Position numbers and translations under genes: made by a program
In this document: in pieces, positions 18,377 to 27,953 of the stretch
How the letters are laid out: every line of letters begins with the position of its first letter
Numbering within the stretch: the stretch's first letter is position 1
Notes under the pieces: generated by a model
What the model was told of the DNA's origin: nothing
Seen by the model: only the letters and a program-made list of their open reading frames with translations
Database searches by the model: none
Source of the DNA: Mogibacterium sp.
GTDB lineage: Bacteria; Bacillota; Clostridia; Peptostreptococcales; Anaerovoracaceae
Direction: 5' to 3'
DNA: 47,762 bases
Assembly: GCA_017404265.1 (NCBI GenBank)
Contig: JAFRCS010000009.1
Coordinates: 1 to 47,762 of the forward strand

Positions 18377-18718
18377 ATGAAAGGTTATAGAAAGCTGGGC
18401 AGAAATTCTGCACACAGAAAATCCATGCTGAGAAACCTGGTGACCGATCTTTTCAGAGAAGGCAGAATCACAACAACAGAAATGAGAGCTAAGGAAGCAG
18501 GCCGTCAGGCTGAGAAGCTGATCACTATTGCAAAGAAGGGCGACCTTCACGCAAGAAGACAGTGCCTTGAGTATCTGTTTGATGAAGATGTTGTGACTAA
18601 ACTCTTCGATGAGATCGCTCCGGGCTACGAGGACAGGAACGGAGGATACACAAGGATCCTCAAGCTTGGACCTAGGCAGGGAGACAATGCCGAGGCAGTA
18701 TTCCTCGAACTCGTGTAA
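18377..18718 (+). CDS. rplQ: 50S ribosomal protein L17
   Basis: A 113-residue protein, last of the ribosomal cluster. It has [20 protein letters not shown], then [20 protein letters not shown] and the end [21 protein letters not shown] terminator follows at once; the ecfA-ecfT-truA-rplM-rpsI genes that often come next in Firmicutes are not here. Confidence 0.97.
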   Translation: MKGYRKLGRNSAHRKSMLRNLVTDLFREGRITTTEMRAKEAGRQAEKLITIAKKGDLHARRQCLEYLFDEDVVTKLFDEIAPGYEDRNGGYTRILKLGPRQGDNAEAVFLELV

Positions 18719-18735
18719 TTGTCACTGAGTAATGA

Positions 18736-18768
18736 AGAGACTTACCTAAGTGGTGGGTCTCTTTTTAT
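18736..18768 (+). terminator. Intrinsic terminator of the ribosomal cluster
   Basis: Stem AGAGAC (18736-18741) with GTCTCT (18757-18762), extended inward by TACC/GGTG pairs around a short loop, is followed by TTTTATT. It ends transcription 17 bp after rplQ. Confidence 0.9.
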
Positions 18769-18818
18769 TGCAGCCGCTGATGCCCTTTGGTAAGGATATG
18801 GATCCGGGGCCGCGGCTG

Positions 18819-18824
18819 TATAAT
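18819..18824 (+). promoter_or_regulatory. Possible -10 box of the ATP synthase operon promoter
   Basis: A perfect TATAAT lies 70 bp before atpB and after the rplQ terminator. No good -35 hexamer stands at 16-18 bp upstream, so the promoter assignment rests on position and the -10 alone. Confidence 0.4.
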
Positions 18825-18894
18825 ATACTATGAAAACAAGGTCTAAAGTGATAAAATTCATAGGTAGAATTGATATAAGGAGAAGAATGCGCTT

Positions 18895-19761
18895 ATGGAC
18901 AAAAAAGAGCGTAGAAAAGCGATAATCTTCTTTTCTGCGGTAGCGCTGATATTCATGATCGGCGCGATCCTCACGGGAGGGCACGGAGGCGAAGAAGAGT
19001 CTGTTCAGGTCGTTATGCGTGACGCTGTCATGCACGACGTAAACAGGATCAGCCTCTTCGGTCTCAAGGACGTCAACCCGGGACTGATCGCGGGCTTTAT
19101 GGTGTCCGGCATCATGATCATATTTGCGCTCATATGCAGGATATTCGTCATACCGCGTTTCAAGATGGTGCCTGGAAAGTTCCAGATGCTGCTGGAGATG
19201 GTGGTAGGCATATTCGACGGGATGGCCAAGACCAATTCAAAGCATCTCAACGGATTCCTTGGAGCTTACATATTCGCGGCAGGTTCGTACATTTTTACCG
19301 GAACGCTGTTTGAGCTTCTGGGAGTGCAGGTGATGACCACGGCAGGTCACGCTATATCGCTTCCGGCACCGCTCGCGGATATCAACGGCGCGATAATGAT
19401 GGGCTGCCTTTCGTACCTTGTGATCATGTCCGGCGGAATAGCAGGCAACGGGATCAAGGGAATAGGCAAGACGCTCAAGGACTTCTCGCTGCCGCTCTCG
19501 CTCAGCTTCCGACTTTTCGGAGCCCTGATATCCGGAGCGCTGGTCACAGAACTCGTCTATTATTACACATCGATGAGCTACGTAGTGCCGGTCATAGTCG
19601 GAGTGCTGTTCACGCTGCTCCACGCTTTGATCCAGGCGTACGTACTTACCATGCTGACCTCACTCTTCTACGGAGAGGTCTCTGAGAAGGTCGAAAAGAA
19701 GCCGAAAGTAAAGAAACCGAGAGGAAAAAAGAGAGTAACTGTTGTAAAGCAGAATACTTAA
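18895..19761 (+). CDS. atpB: F-type ATP synthase subunit a
   Basis: A 288-residue membrane subunit that forms the ion half-channels beside the c-ring. The essential Arg is in the fourth-span motif LPLSLSFRLFGALISGALV. The Asn that commonly follows in RLFGN is Ala here. Five to six membrane spans are predicted by eye. The N terminus (KKERRKAIIFFSAVALIFMI) is a span, and the last about 20 residues are strongly basic (KPKVKKPRGKKR). An AAGGAG site lies 12 bases before ATG 18895. No atpI precedes it. Confidence 0.95.
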   Translation: MDKKERRKAIIFFSAVALIFMIGAILTGGHGGEEESVQVVMRDAVMHDVNRISLFGLKDVNPGLIAGFMVSGIMIIFALICRIFVIPRFKMVPGKFQMLLEMVVGIFDGMAKTNSKHLNGFLGAYIFAAGSYIFTGTLFELLGVQVMTTAGHAISLPAPLADINGAIMMGCLSYLVIMSGGIAGNGIKGIGKTLKDFSLPLSLSFRLFGALISGALVTELVYYYTSMSYVVPVIVGVLFTLLHALIQAYVLTMLTSLFYGEVSEKVEKKPKVKKPRGKKRVTVVKQNT

Positions 19762-19794
19762 TGCGGCCCTTAGGCTGCACCAAAACACCAAACA

Positions 19795-19842
19795 GCGGTC
19801 GCTGTCGATTCCGGGAGGGTAACCTCCGAAAAGACGCACCGC
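19795..19842 (+). promoter_or_regulatory. Hairpin element before atpE
   Basis: Outer arms GCGGT (19795-19799) and ACCGC (19838-19842) enclose GGAGG-GTAA-CCTCC (19814-19827), a stem capped by a GNRA tetraloop. It sits in a 106-bp spacer between subunit a and c genes and has no T-run. The c subunit is needed in many copies, so a stability or translation-enhancing role fits, as inference. Confidence 0.5.
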
Positions 19843-19867
19843 ATAAGATAAAAAAAGGAGAACAGAT

Positions 19868-20236
19868 ATGCGTAATCTCAATGCAAAGAAACTGAGAAGA
19901 CTGGCGATCGTACTCGCAATGGTCGCTGCCGCCATGATGATGGTCCTGACGGTCGGAGTATTCGCTGACACTGGCGATTCAGCAGCCGCTGCCGACGCTG
20001 CAGCTGCCACAACTACAGGATTCAAGGCCATCGCTGCCGCTATAGCGATCGGACTTGCTGCCTGCGGAGGCGCCATCGGAATGGGCGTTTTCGGAGCCAA
20101 GACATCAGAGGGCATCTCCAGACAGCCTGAGGCCGGCGGACAGATCCGTACCAGCTTCATGCTCGGACTTGTCTTCATCGAGACAGTAGTCATCTACGCT
20201 CTGCTCACGGTCATCCTGATCATATTCGTGCTTTAA
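19868..20236 (+). CDS. atpE: F-type ATP synthase subunit c with N-terminal signal-like extension
   Basis: A 122-residue protein; common c subunits have 70-90. Residues 1-34 look like a signal peptide: basic AKKLRRL, a hydrophobic stretch, then a possible cleavage after VFA-33. An Ala-rich linker follows, then the c hairpin. Helix 1 is about 51-83, the polar loop is RQPEAGGQ (85-92), and helix 2 has the ion-binding E105 in FIETVVIY. The Gln of helix 1 that binds sodium in known Na+ c-rings is Met72 by alignment from the RQPEA loop, so proton coupling is more likely, as inference. The ribosome site AAAAAGGAG is strong. Confidence 0.94.
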   Translation: MRNLNAKKLRRLAIVLAMVAAAMMMVLTVGVFADTGDSAAAADAAAATTTGFKAIAAAIAIGLAACGGAIGMGVFGAKTSEGISRQPEAGGQIRTSFMLGLVFIETVVIYALLTVILIIFVL

Positions 20237-20283
20237 CGGAAGCTTCAGCAGACCGTTACATTTGAAAGACAGGGAGATATCAG

Positions 20284-20775
20284 ATGACAGGAGTACCACT
20301 TAATATCGACTGGCAGCAGATTTTGCTGCACCTGTTCAATTTCACCATCCTCTTCGGAGCGCTGTACATACTCCTCTACAAGCCTGTGAAGAATTTCATG
20401 GAGGGCAGAGAGGCTCATTATGCTGACATGGACAGCAAGGCCACACAGGCGCTTGCCGACGCCGAGTCCAGCAAGGCTTCGTATGAGAAGAAGGAAAGAG
20501 ACTTCGATGAAGAGGTCAGAGCTGAAAAGAACAGGATGAGCAAAGAGATCGAAGCCGAAAGAGAACGCAGACTTGCGGCCGCGCGCGGCGAGGCCGAGAA
20601 GATCATTTCGGATGCCCGCGGCGAGGCCGACAGGGAAAAGAAAGAGATCATCGAATCCGCGCAGAAGGAGATCACAAGCATGGTCACCGACGCGATGGAA
20701 AAGCTCACTCTCGAGCAGACGGCTTCGGATGCTTTCGACCAGTTCCTCGATGCTGCGGAGGAGGCGGATAAATGA
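20284..20775 (+). CDS. atpF: F-type ATP synthase subunit b
   Basis: A 163-residue peripheral-stalk subunit. One membrane span is at about residues 12-33 (LLHLFNFTILFGALYILLYK), followed by PVKNFMEGRE and a long charged coiled coil to the end. Length is normal and no part of delta is attached to it. Its stop overlaps the next start (ATGA), where other bacteria would have atpH. Confidence 0.95.
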   Translation: MTGVPLNIDWQQILLHLFNFTILFGALYILLYKPVKNFMEGREAHYADMDSKATQALADAESSKASYEKKERDFDEEVRAEKNRMSKEIEAERERRLAAARGEAEKIISDARGEADREKKEIIESAQKEITSMVTDAMEKLTLEQTASDAFDQFLDAAEEADK

Positions 20776-22517
20776 GTAAGGAAGAAATGATCCGCACCGC
20801 AGTCATCTACTCGGCAGTTGAGCCGAGCAAAGAACAAAAGACAAGGTTCGGACAGTTTTTAAAGAAAAAATACGGCGAAGACATTTCCCTTGAATGGGAG
20901 AAGTCCGACGCGTTCCCGGGCGGCTTCAGACTTGAGGTCGGCTCCGACATTTATGACTGGTCGGTCGGCGGAAGGTTCCGCCAGCTGAGGGACACGCTCG
21001 TCAAGGTGCCTACAAATAACGGCAACATCATCCCGCTGCTCAAGGAGAGCATCAAGACATGGACGCCGGAGGCAATGGCCGAGCAGGTCGGCGAAGTCAT
21101 CACGGTAGGTGACGGCATCGCGACAGTCGCAGGGCTTCCTCACGCTACCTTCGGAGAGATCCTTCTCTTCGCGGACGGCGTAAGGGGCATGGTCCAGGAT
21201 ATACGCAGGGACAACATCGGCTGCGTTCTTTTCAGCAGCGATGAGAGCGTCACGCAGGGATCCTCTGTAAAGAGGACCGGCAAGACTGCGGGCACACCGG
21301 TAGGAGAAGGCTTCCTCGGAAGAGTTGTAGACTCGCTGGGTTCACCGGTGGACGGCCTTGGTGAGATCACGGCTTCGGGATACATGCCTGTAGAGGCTCA
21401 GGCTCCGCCTATCATCGACAGGCAGCCTGTAGACACGCCGCTTGAGACTGGAATCTTCTCGATCGACTCGATGTTCCCTATAGGCAGGGGACAGAGAGAG
21501 CTTATCATAGGCGACAGACAGACGGGCAAGACCGCCATCGCGACTGACGCCATCATCAACCAGAATGGCAAAAATTGTATTTGCATTTACGTGGCCATAG
21601 GCCAGAAGACTTCTTCGGTAGTCCAGATACAGCAGACCCTGAAGAAGCACGGTGCCATGGACCACTCCATCATAGTCACAGCTTCAGCGAGCGACCCGGC
21701 GCCGCTGCAGTACATCGCGCCATACGCGGGATGCGCAATGGCCGAGTACTTCATGCACCAGGGCAAGGACGTGCTCATCGTCTACGACGACCTTTCGAAG
21801 CACGCCGTAGCTTACCGTGCGCTTTCGCTGCTGCTCGACAGATCGCCGGGCCGCGAGGCGTATCCGGGCGACGTATTCTACCTGCATTCGAGACTGCTTG
21901 AGAGAGCCGCGAGGCTTTCGGATGAGATAGGCGGCGGTTCGATCACCGCTCTGCCTATAGTCGAGACGCAGGCCGGCGATGTATCCGCATACATCCCTAC
22001 AAATATCATTTCAATCACAGACGGCCAGATATTCCTGGAGTCCGACCTCTTCTTCTCGGGACAGAGACCTGCCGTAAACGTCGGTCTTTCCGTTTCCCGT
22101 GTAGGAGGCGACGCGCAGACAAAGGCCATGAAGAAGGCCGCCGGTACACTGAGAATCGACCTCGCGCAGTACCGCGAGATGGAAGTCTTCACGCAGTTCG
22201 CGTCAGACCTTGATGACCAGACACGAGCACAGCTGCAGTACGGTCAGGGCCTCATGCGCATGCTGAGACAGAAGCAGTACAAACCTAAATCGCAGCACGA
22301 GCAGGTCATCACCCTCGTAATGGCGCTGGCTCACACGATGCAGGACATCCCTGCTCCGGAAGTTCCTAAGTTCATAGAGGGACTTATCGAGATGTTCGAA
22401 TCGGATCACAGAGACGTCTGCGACAGAATCGACAAGGAAGGCCAGCTGCCTGATGATCTGAAGCAGGAGATACTCGACATTTCAGCAAAGTATAAAGAAA
22501 AGTATAAAGTGGCGTAA
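20772..22517 (+). CDS. atpA: ATP synthase delta C-terminal domain fused to subunit alpha
   Basis: A 581-residue protein. Residues about 81-581 are a complete alpha subunit: EVITVGDGIATVAGL, the P-loop GDRQTGKT (247-254, against about 169-176 in normal alpha), and the C-terminal helical domain with REMEVFTQFASDLD. Residues about 7-78 are not alpha. They match the C-terminal domain of delta/OSCP: AVIYSAVEPSKEQKTRFGQF, LKKKYGEDISLEW and GGFRLEVGSDIYDWSVGGRF, then QLRDTL. No separate atpH exists in the operon and the delta N-terminal helical bundle is missing. The fusion is in one open frame with an ATGA overlap from atpF. An internal GTG at 21006 could in principle start an unfused alpha of 503 residues, but its ribosome site is weak. 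Confidence 0.93.
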   Translation: MSKEEMIRTAVIYSAVEPSKEQKTRFGQFLKKKYGEDISLEWEKSDAFPGGFRLEVGSDIYDWSVGGRFRQLRDTLVKVPTNNGNIIPLLKESIKTWTPEAMAEQVGEVITVGDGIATVAGLPHATFGEILLFADGVRGMVQDIRRDNIGCVLFSSDESVTQGSSVKRTGKTAGTPVGEGFLGRVVDSLGSPVDGLGEITASGYMPVEAQAPPIIDRQPVDTPLETGIFSIDSMFPIGRGQRELIIGDRQTGKTAIATDAIINQNGKNCICIYVAIGQKTSSVVQIQQTLKKHGAMDHSIIVTASASDPAPLQYIAPYAGCAMAEYFMHQGKDVLIVYDDLSKHAVAYRALSLLLDRSPGREAYPGDVFYLHSRLLERAARLSDEIGGGSITALPIVETQAGDVSAYIPTNIISITDGQIFLESDLFFSGQRPAVNVGLSVSRVGGDAQTKAMKKAAGTLRIDLAQYREMEVFTQFASDLDDQTRAQLQYGQGLMRMLRQKQYKPKSQHEQVITLVMALAHTMQDIPAPEVPKFIEGLIEMFESDHRDVCDRIDKEGQLPDDLKQEILDISAKYKEKYKVA

Positions 22518-22520
22518 TCG

Positions 22521-23423
22521 ATGCCTTCTACAAAGGAAATCAAAAACAGAATAAAGAGCGTAGGCGATACTCAGAAGATCACCAACGCGATGTATCTGAT
22601 CTCTTCGACCAAGATGCGGCGCGCCCGCAAGGAAGCCGAGGAGACGAAGCCTTATTTTGACCTTTTGAGGAAGGAGATCCGCAGGATGTTCGCTGTCGAA
22701 GGCGACATCACCAGCAGGTATTACGATGCCGAAGTCGACGAGGCCGTGGCCGGAGGACGCAACGGTATCCTTATCATCACAGGAGACAAGGGACTCGCTG
22801 GCGCGTACAACCAGAACGTCATCAAGGAAGCCATCGCGCTGATGGACAGGAGCGATGAGTACAGGCTCTATATCGTAGGCGATTTCGGATGGAGGTTCTT
22901 CAGGACGCGCGGTGAGAAAGTCGTTGAGAGCTTTGCACATTCGATGAACCAGCCATCGCTGGCGATGGCCAGAGACATCACAAGGGAGCTTCTGGATGAG
23001 TTCGACGCGGGTGAATTTGACAGGCTCTATGTCTGCTACACGGAGTTCTCGGGCGGAATGAGTCCGGGCACCGCCATGCACGACAGGCTGATCCCGTTCG
23101 ACAGGGATGACTTTACACCAGAGGGCGCCGAGACCGACGTGAACGCTTCGACCGTGTTTGAGTACGAACCGGACGTGAAGACGGTGCTTGAGAGGATAAT
23201 GCAGTCGTACCTCGTAGGATACGTCTATTCGGCGCTGGTCAACAGCTATTCATCCGAGCAGAGCGCAAGGATGATGGCGATGGACTCGGCAAATGAGAAT
23301 GCGAGCGAACTTCTCGACCATCTTGAACTTGAATATAACCACCTGAGGCAGAATGCCATCACTCAGGAGATCACGGAAATCTCATCCGGAGCGCGCAGCC
23401 TCAGAAGTAAAAACAACAGATAA
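22521..23423 (+). CDS. atpG: F-type ATP synthase subunit gamma
   Basis: A 300-residue rotor shaft subunit. The N-terminal coiled coil PSTKEIKNRIKSVGDTQKIT, NAMYLISSTKMRRARKEAE is typical, as is the middle GILIITGDKGLAGAYNQNVI. The C-terminal helix RMMAMDSANENASELLDHLE, then QNAITQEITEISSGA is also clear. The start is 4 bases after the atpA stop with a weak ribosome site, so coupling to atpA is likely. Confidence 0.96.
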   Translation: MPSTKEIKNRIKSVGDTQKITNAMYLISSTKMRRARKEAEETKPYFDLLRKEIRRMFAVEGDITSRYYDAEVDEAVAGGRNGILIITGDKGLAGAYNQNVIKEAIALMDRSDEYRLYIVGDFGWRFFRTRGEKVVESFAHSMNQPSLAMARDITRELLDEFDAGEFDRLYVCYTEFSGGMSPGTAMHDRLIPFDRDDFTPEGAETDVNASTVFEYEPDVKTVLERIMQSYLVGYVYSALVNSYSSEQSARMMAMDSANENASELLDHLELEYNHLRQNAITQEITEISSGARSLRSKNNR

Positions 23424-24827
<1,404 letters not shown>

Positions 24828-24833
24828 TTGTGA

Positions 24834-24996
24834 GGCCGCGCGCGCCCGGAGCTTTATCCTGTCCGAGCGGTGCGTTCCTGAACGAAGTAAACCAATTTGC
24901 ATGCCGCCGCCAACTGCACTCCCTTGAGGTTTACGCTAACTCGCGAGTGCGATAAGCTGAGCACCGGACAGGATATGTCCGGGCATGGCAGCGGCC
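24834..24996 (+). promoter_or_regulatory. Large multi-stem palindromic element between atpD and atpC
   Basis: Nested complementary arms span 163 nt. They are GGCCGC (24834-24839)/GCGGCC (24991-24996); GCCCGGA (24844-24850)/TCCGGGC (24978-24984); and TATCCTGTCCG (24855-24865)/CGGACAGGATA (24965-24975). Inside are two mutually exclusive pairs: GTAAACC (24887-24893)/GGTTTAC (24928-24934), and GCACTC (24916-24921)/GAGTGC (24945-24950). No T-run follows. It matches no RNA family I can name. Confidence 0.8.
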
Positions 24997-25014
24997 ACAG
25001 AATAAGAGATATAG

Positions 25015-25452
25015 ATGAATACCTTTAAGCTTCATTTTATGGCAAGTGAACATATGGTATACGATGGTGACGCAGAGTCAGTCTCCCTCATGACTACTGA
25101 GGGAAGTATTGGCATACTTGCGAATCACTCCAACCTCATCATGGCCGTAGTGCCGGGCATCGTGGAGTACGTACCGGTGGGTGAAGTGGCGAAAGAAATG
25201 GGACTGACAGGCAAGCAGTACTCGGTAGTTTCGGACGGTCTTCTGAAGGTGGAGAACAACGAGGTGATGATACTCGTGGACACCGCGGAGCTTCCGGAGG
25301 AGATAGATGAAGCAAGAGCGAGGCGCGCAGAGGAGAAGGCCAGAGAAGACATGAAGAGGGCGAACTCCCAGCGTGATGTGGCTCTCGCAAGCGCCGAACT
25401 TTCCAGAGCCGTCAGCCGTATAAAAGCATCAAAGCATAAACACAGATTATAG
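25015..25452 (+). CDS. atpC: F-type ATP synthase subunit epsilon
   Basis: A 145-residue subunit, slightly longer than the usual 130-140. The N-terminal beta-sandwich shows VYDGDAESVSLMTTEGSIGI, LANHSNLIMAVVPGIVEY, and VVSDGLLKVENNEVMILVDT. The C-terminal helical hairpin is rich in Arg/Glu/Ala (EIDEARARRAEEKAREDMKR). There is no good ribosome site before ATG 25015 (AAGAGATATAG only), so expression may depend on the structured element just upstream. Confidence 0.93.
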   Translation: MNTFKLHFMASEHMVYDGDAESVSLMTTEGSIGILANHSNLIMAVVPGIVEYVPVGEVAKEMGLTGKQYSVVSDGLLKVENNEVMILVDTAELPEEIDEARARRAEEKAREDMKRANSQRDVALASAELSRAVSRIKASKHKHRL

Positions 25453-25461
25453 ATATAGAAT

Positions 25462-27534
25462 TTGAGAACCGTTTTTTCCATATTTAAAAATGATATAAAG
25501 GCAGTAAGCCGGCGCTTCTTCGCGCTGGCTATTATAGTGGCCGTTTGTACGCTGCCGGCGCTCTACGCGTGGGTCAATATCTACGCAAACGGCAACCCTT
25601 ACGCCAACACGGGCGATATCCCTATCGCTCTGGCGTCGAATGATCCCGGCATCGACCTTGAAGACGGCAGCCATGTCAACATGGCAGAGGAAGTCTTTGA
25701 TGAGATGCGGGACAATGACAAGATAGGCTGGCAGTTCCCGGACAGTGTGGACGAAGCCATTGAAGGCGTGAGATCCGGCAAATATTACGCTGCCATAGTT
25801 CTTGAGGACAACTTCACTTACGATATGTTCCACTTTGAGCAGGCCCTTCTGGACAAGAAGGAACCGCTCACGTTCTATGAGAACACAAAGAAGAACGCGG
25901 TCGCGGCCAAGATATCCGAGACTGCCGCTTCAAACCTGCAGCAATCCATCAAGACAAAATACCTGGAGAAGGTATTCGGCCAGATCTTCGATGAGACGAA
26001 TGCCCTGGCTGACGACATCGAAGAGGGTGAGACCGCGGATTCCATCATCGCGCAGCTGAAGGATCTCAGAGACACGCTGAGAGCGTATGATTCAGCGATC
26101 AGCTCGTTCACAGGCAGGAGCGCGGCGATACACTCCGGCATTGCGAACGCGGAGAAGAACCTTTCAAAAGCAAGGAAGGCGGCGAGCGGAGACGCGTCGA
26201 ACGCAGGCAGTGACCTGGCAAAGGCGAGACGAACGCTCGAAGTCATAGAGAAGATGCTTGAGGAAAGAGAGTCGCGCATCGAAAAGGAAAGAGCGGAGCT
26301 CGAGGAGATAATCAACAAGATCACAGGCGGCGGGTTGACCCCGGAGGAAATGGCCGCGCTGAGAGAAGAAGCTATAGAAAAAGCGAACGCCCTGAAGTCA
26401 GATCTTGAGGGACTTCTGGCGATGTTCCCTGAGTCGCAGGGCTCTGCCGCGATCACAGCGATCAGAGCGATACTTACCGCCATGATAAGCGACATAGATA
26501 CCCTGACAAGCTCGCTCGAACAGCCGACCATCGCGACGGCCATCATGGACGAGCTCAAAAAACTGAGTCAGGTGTCACTCAGCGAATCCGTTGCTTCGCT
26601 CATAAACACCATAGACAGGACCCTCGATCTGATGGAGCCTCTGATGAGAAACATGTCGACCATGCTGGGCGACATCTATCCGGTGCTCGACGGCGCTGAT
26701 GAAACCGTGAGCGCACTGGACTCATCGCTGCTGCAGATGCAGGCGCTGTTTAGCGCTACGGCGGACAAGATAGACGATATCATCAGCAAAGTAGAAGCGG
26801 TATCAGGCGATGACAGGCTGAAGCTCCTGACAGAGCTGCTGGGAGGAGATCCCGGCAAGTACGCTGAGTTCTTCTCAGCGCTCGTTGACGTGGACGTCGA
26901 AGAAGTCTATTCAGTCGCGTCCTACGGAGCAGCCATGTCACCGTTCTATACGGTGCTGGCTATTTGGGTCGGCGGCGTAATACTCGTGTCTATACTCAAG
27001 ACACACGTTGATAAAAAGAAATTCCCTGAAGCGACCGAGGCTCAGTCATTCTTTGGGCGCTACCTGATCTTCTTCCTCGTGGGGCAGTTACAGGCGGCAG
27101 TCATAGTATTGGGCGACATATTCCTGCTGCACTGCAGTCCGGTGCATCCGTGGCTGATGTGGCTTGCGTGTGCCGTCGCGAGCTTCGTGTTTGTCATGCT
27201 CATATACGCTCTCACGCTGGCATTCGGCGACGTAGGCAAAGCCATAGTCGTAGTCGTGATGGTGGTGCAGATCGCCGGTTCGAGCGGCTCGTATCCTATC
27301 GAGATACTGCCGCCTATATTCAGCAAGATCTACAGGTTCTTCCCGTTCCCGTACGCGATCAACGCGGTGAGGGAGGCCCTGTGCGGCATGTATAAACACG
27401 ATTACTTCATCTATCTGGGAGAGCTGCTGCTCTTTGCGGTGCTGGCCATGGCCATCGGCCTCCTCATAAGGAAGCCTTTCATGGGAATGAACAGCTTCGT
27501 GACCGAAAAGATAGAAGAAACGGAGGTGCTGTAA
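25462..27534 (+). CDS. YhgE/Pip-family membrane protein, first copy
   Basis: A 690-residue protein of the YhgE/phage infection protein family, related to ABC-2 permeases and to EsaA of type VII secretion. One span lies at about 20-40 (FALAIIVAVCTLPALYAWVN), then a long extracytoplasmic region of about 450 residues with coiled coils, then five or six spans from about residue 493 to 680. The TTG start at 25462 gives the family N terminus (FSIFKNDIKAVSRRFFALAI); it is only 9 bp after atpC. In this family the biochemical role is not settled; Lactococcus Pip is a phage receptor. It overlaps the next gene by one base. Confidence 0.9.
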   Translation: MRTVFSIFKNDIKAVSRRFFALAIIVAVCTLPALYAWVNIYANGNPYANTGDIPIALASNDPGIDLEDGSHVNMAEEVFDEMRDNDKIGWQFPDSVDEAIEGVRSGKYYAAIVLEDNFTYDMFHFEQALLDKKEPLTFYENTKKNAVAAKISETAASNLQQSIKTKYLEKVFGQIFDETNALADDIEEGETADSIIAQLKDLRDTLRAYDSAISSFTGRSAAIHSGIANAEKNLSKARKAASGDASNAGSDLAKARRTLEVIEKMLEERESRIEKERAELEEIINKITGGGLTPEEMAALREEAIEKANALKSDLEGLLAMFPESQGSAAITAIRAILTAMISDIDTLTSSLEQPTIATAIMDELKKLSQVSLSESVASLINTIDRTLDLMEPLMRNMSTMLGDIYPVLDGADETVSALDSSLLQMQALFSATADKIDDIISKVEAVSGDDRLKLLTELLGGDPGKYAEFFSALVDVDVEEVYSVASYGAAMSPFYTVLAIWVGGVILVSILKTHVDKKKFPEATEAQSFFGRYLIFFLVGQLQAAVIVLGDIFLLHCSPVHPWLMWLACAVASFVFVMLIYALTLAFGDVGKAIVVVVMVVQIAGSSGSYPIEILPPIFSKIYRFFPFPYAINAVREALCGMYKHDYFIYLGELLLFAVLAMAIGLLIRKPFMGMNSFVTEKIEETEVL

Positions 27535-27953
27535 TGGAAGACCACAGACAGGACCGCCGTTATGAAGAACTATACAGCCAGCTGCTCGAGCGTGGCCTGG
27601 ACATGCATGTCAATAACAAGAAGAGGATAAAGGTCGGCCTCATATTGCTTGTGATACTGCCTGTCATTCTTGAGATCATCCGCAGGCTCACTGAAAGCGA
27701 CAAGATATTCTTCCTGATCATCTGGGTGTTCTGCATGTTCATCACATGCATCTACCTGATCAGCATAGAGTATATCGATGACTCGATACAGAAGACTCTG
27801 AGGGACGTCACCGACAGGGAGGCGGACTTTGACGAGCTCTTCATGGGCACGGAGCAGATCGGAGAGAAACTCTCCGAGCGCCGCGAAAACAGGCAGAGAA
27901 AACTCAGAGAAATACTGGGGTCCAAAAGACCGGAAAGCGAGGATGAAGAATGA
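27534..27953 (+). CDS. Small two-span membrane protein between two YhgE genes
   Basis: I do not recognise a family. The 139-residue protein has a charged N terminus and two membrane spans at about 33-49 (VGLILLVILPVILEIIR) and 58-77 (KIFFLIIWVFCMFITCIYLI). A charged, helical C-terminal half follows (READFDELFMGTEQIGEKLS, then RRENRQRKLREIL). It starts on the stop of the first YhgE gene (TAATG) and overlaps the second by ATGA, so the three are one translationally coupled unit, and a shared complex is a fair inference. Confidence 0.75.
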   Translation: MEDHRQDRRYEELYSQLLERGLDMHVNNKKRIKVGLILLVILPVILEIIRRLTESDKIFFLIIWVFCMFITCIYLISIEYIDDSIQKTLRDVTDREADFDELFMGTEQIGEKLSERRENRQRKLREILGSKRPESEDEE

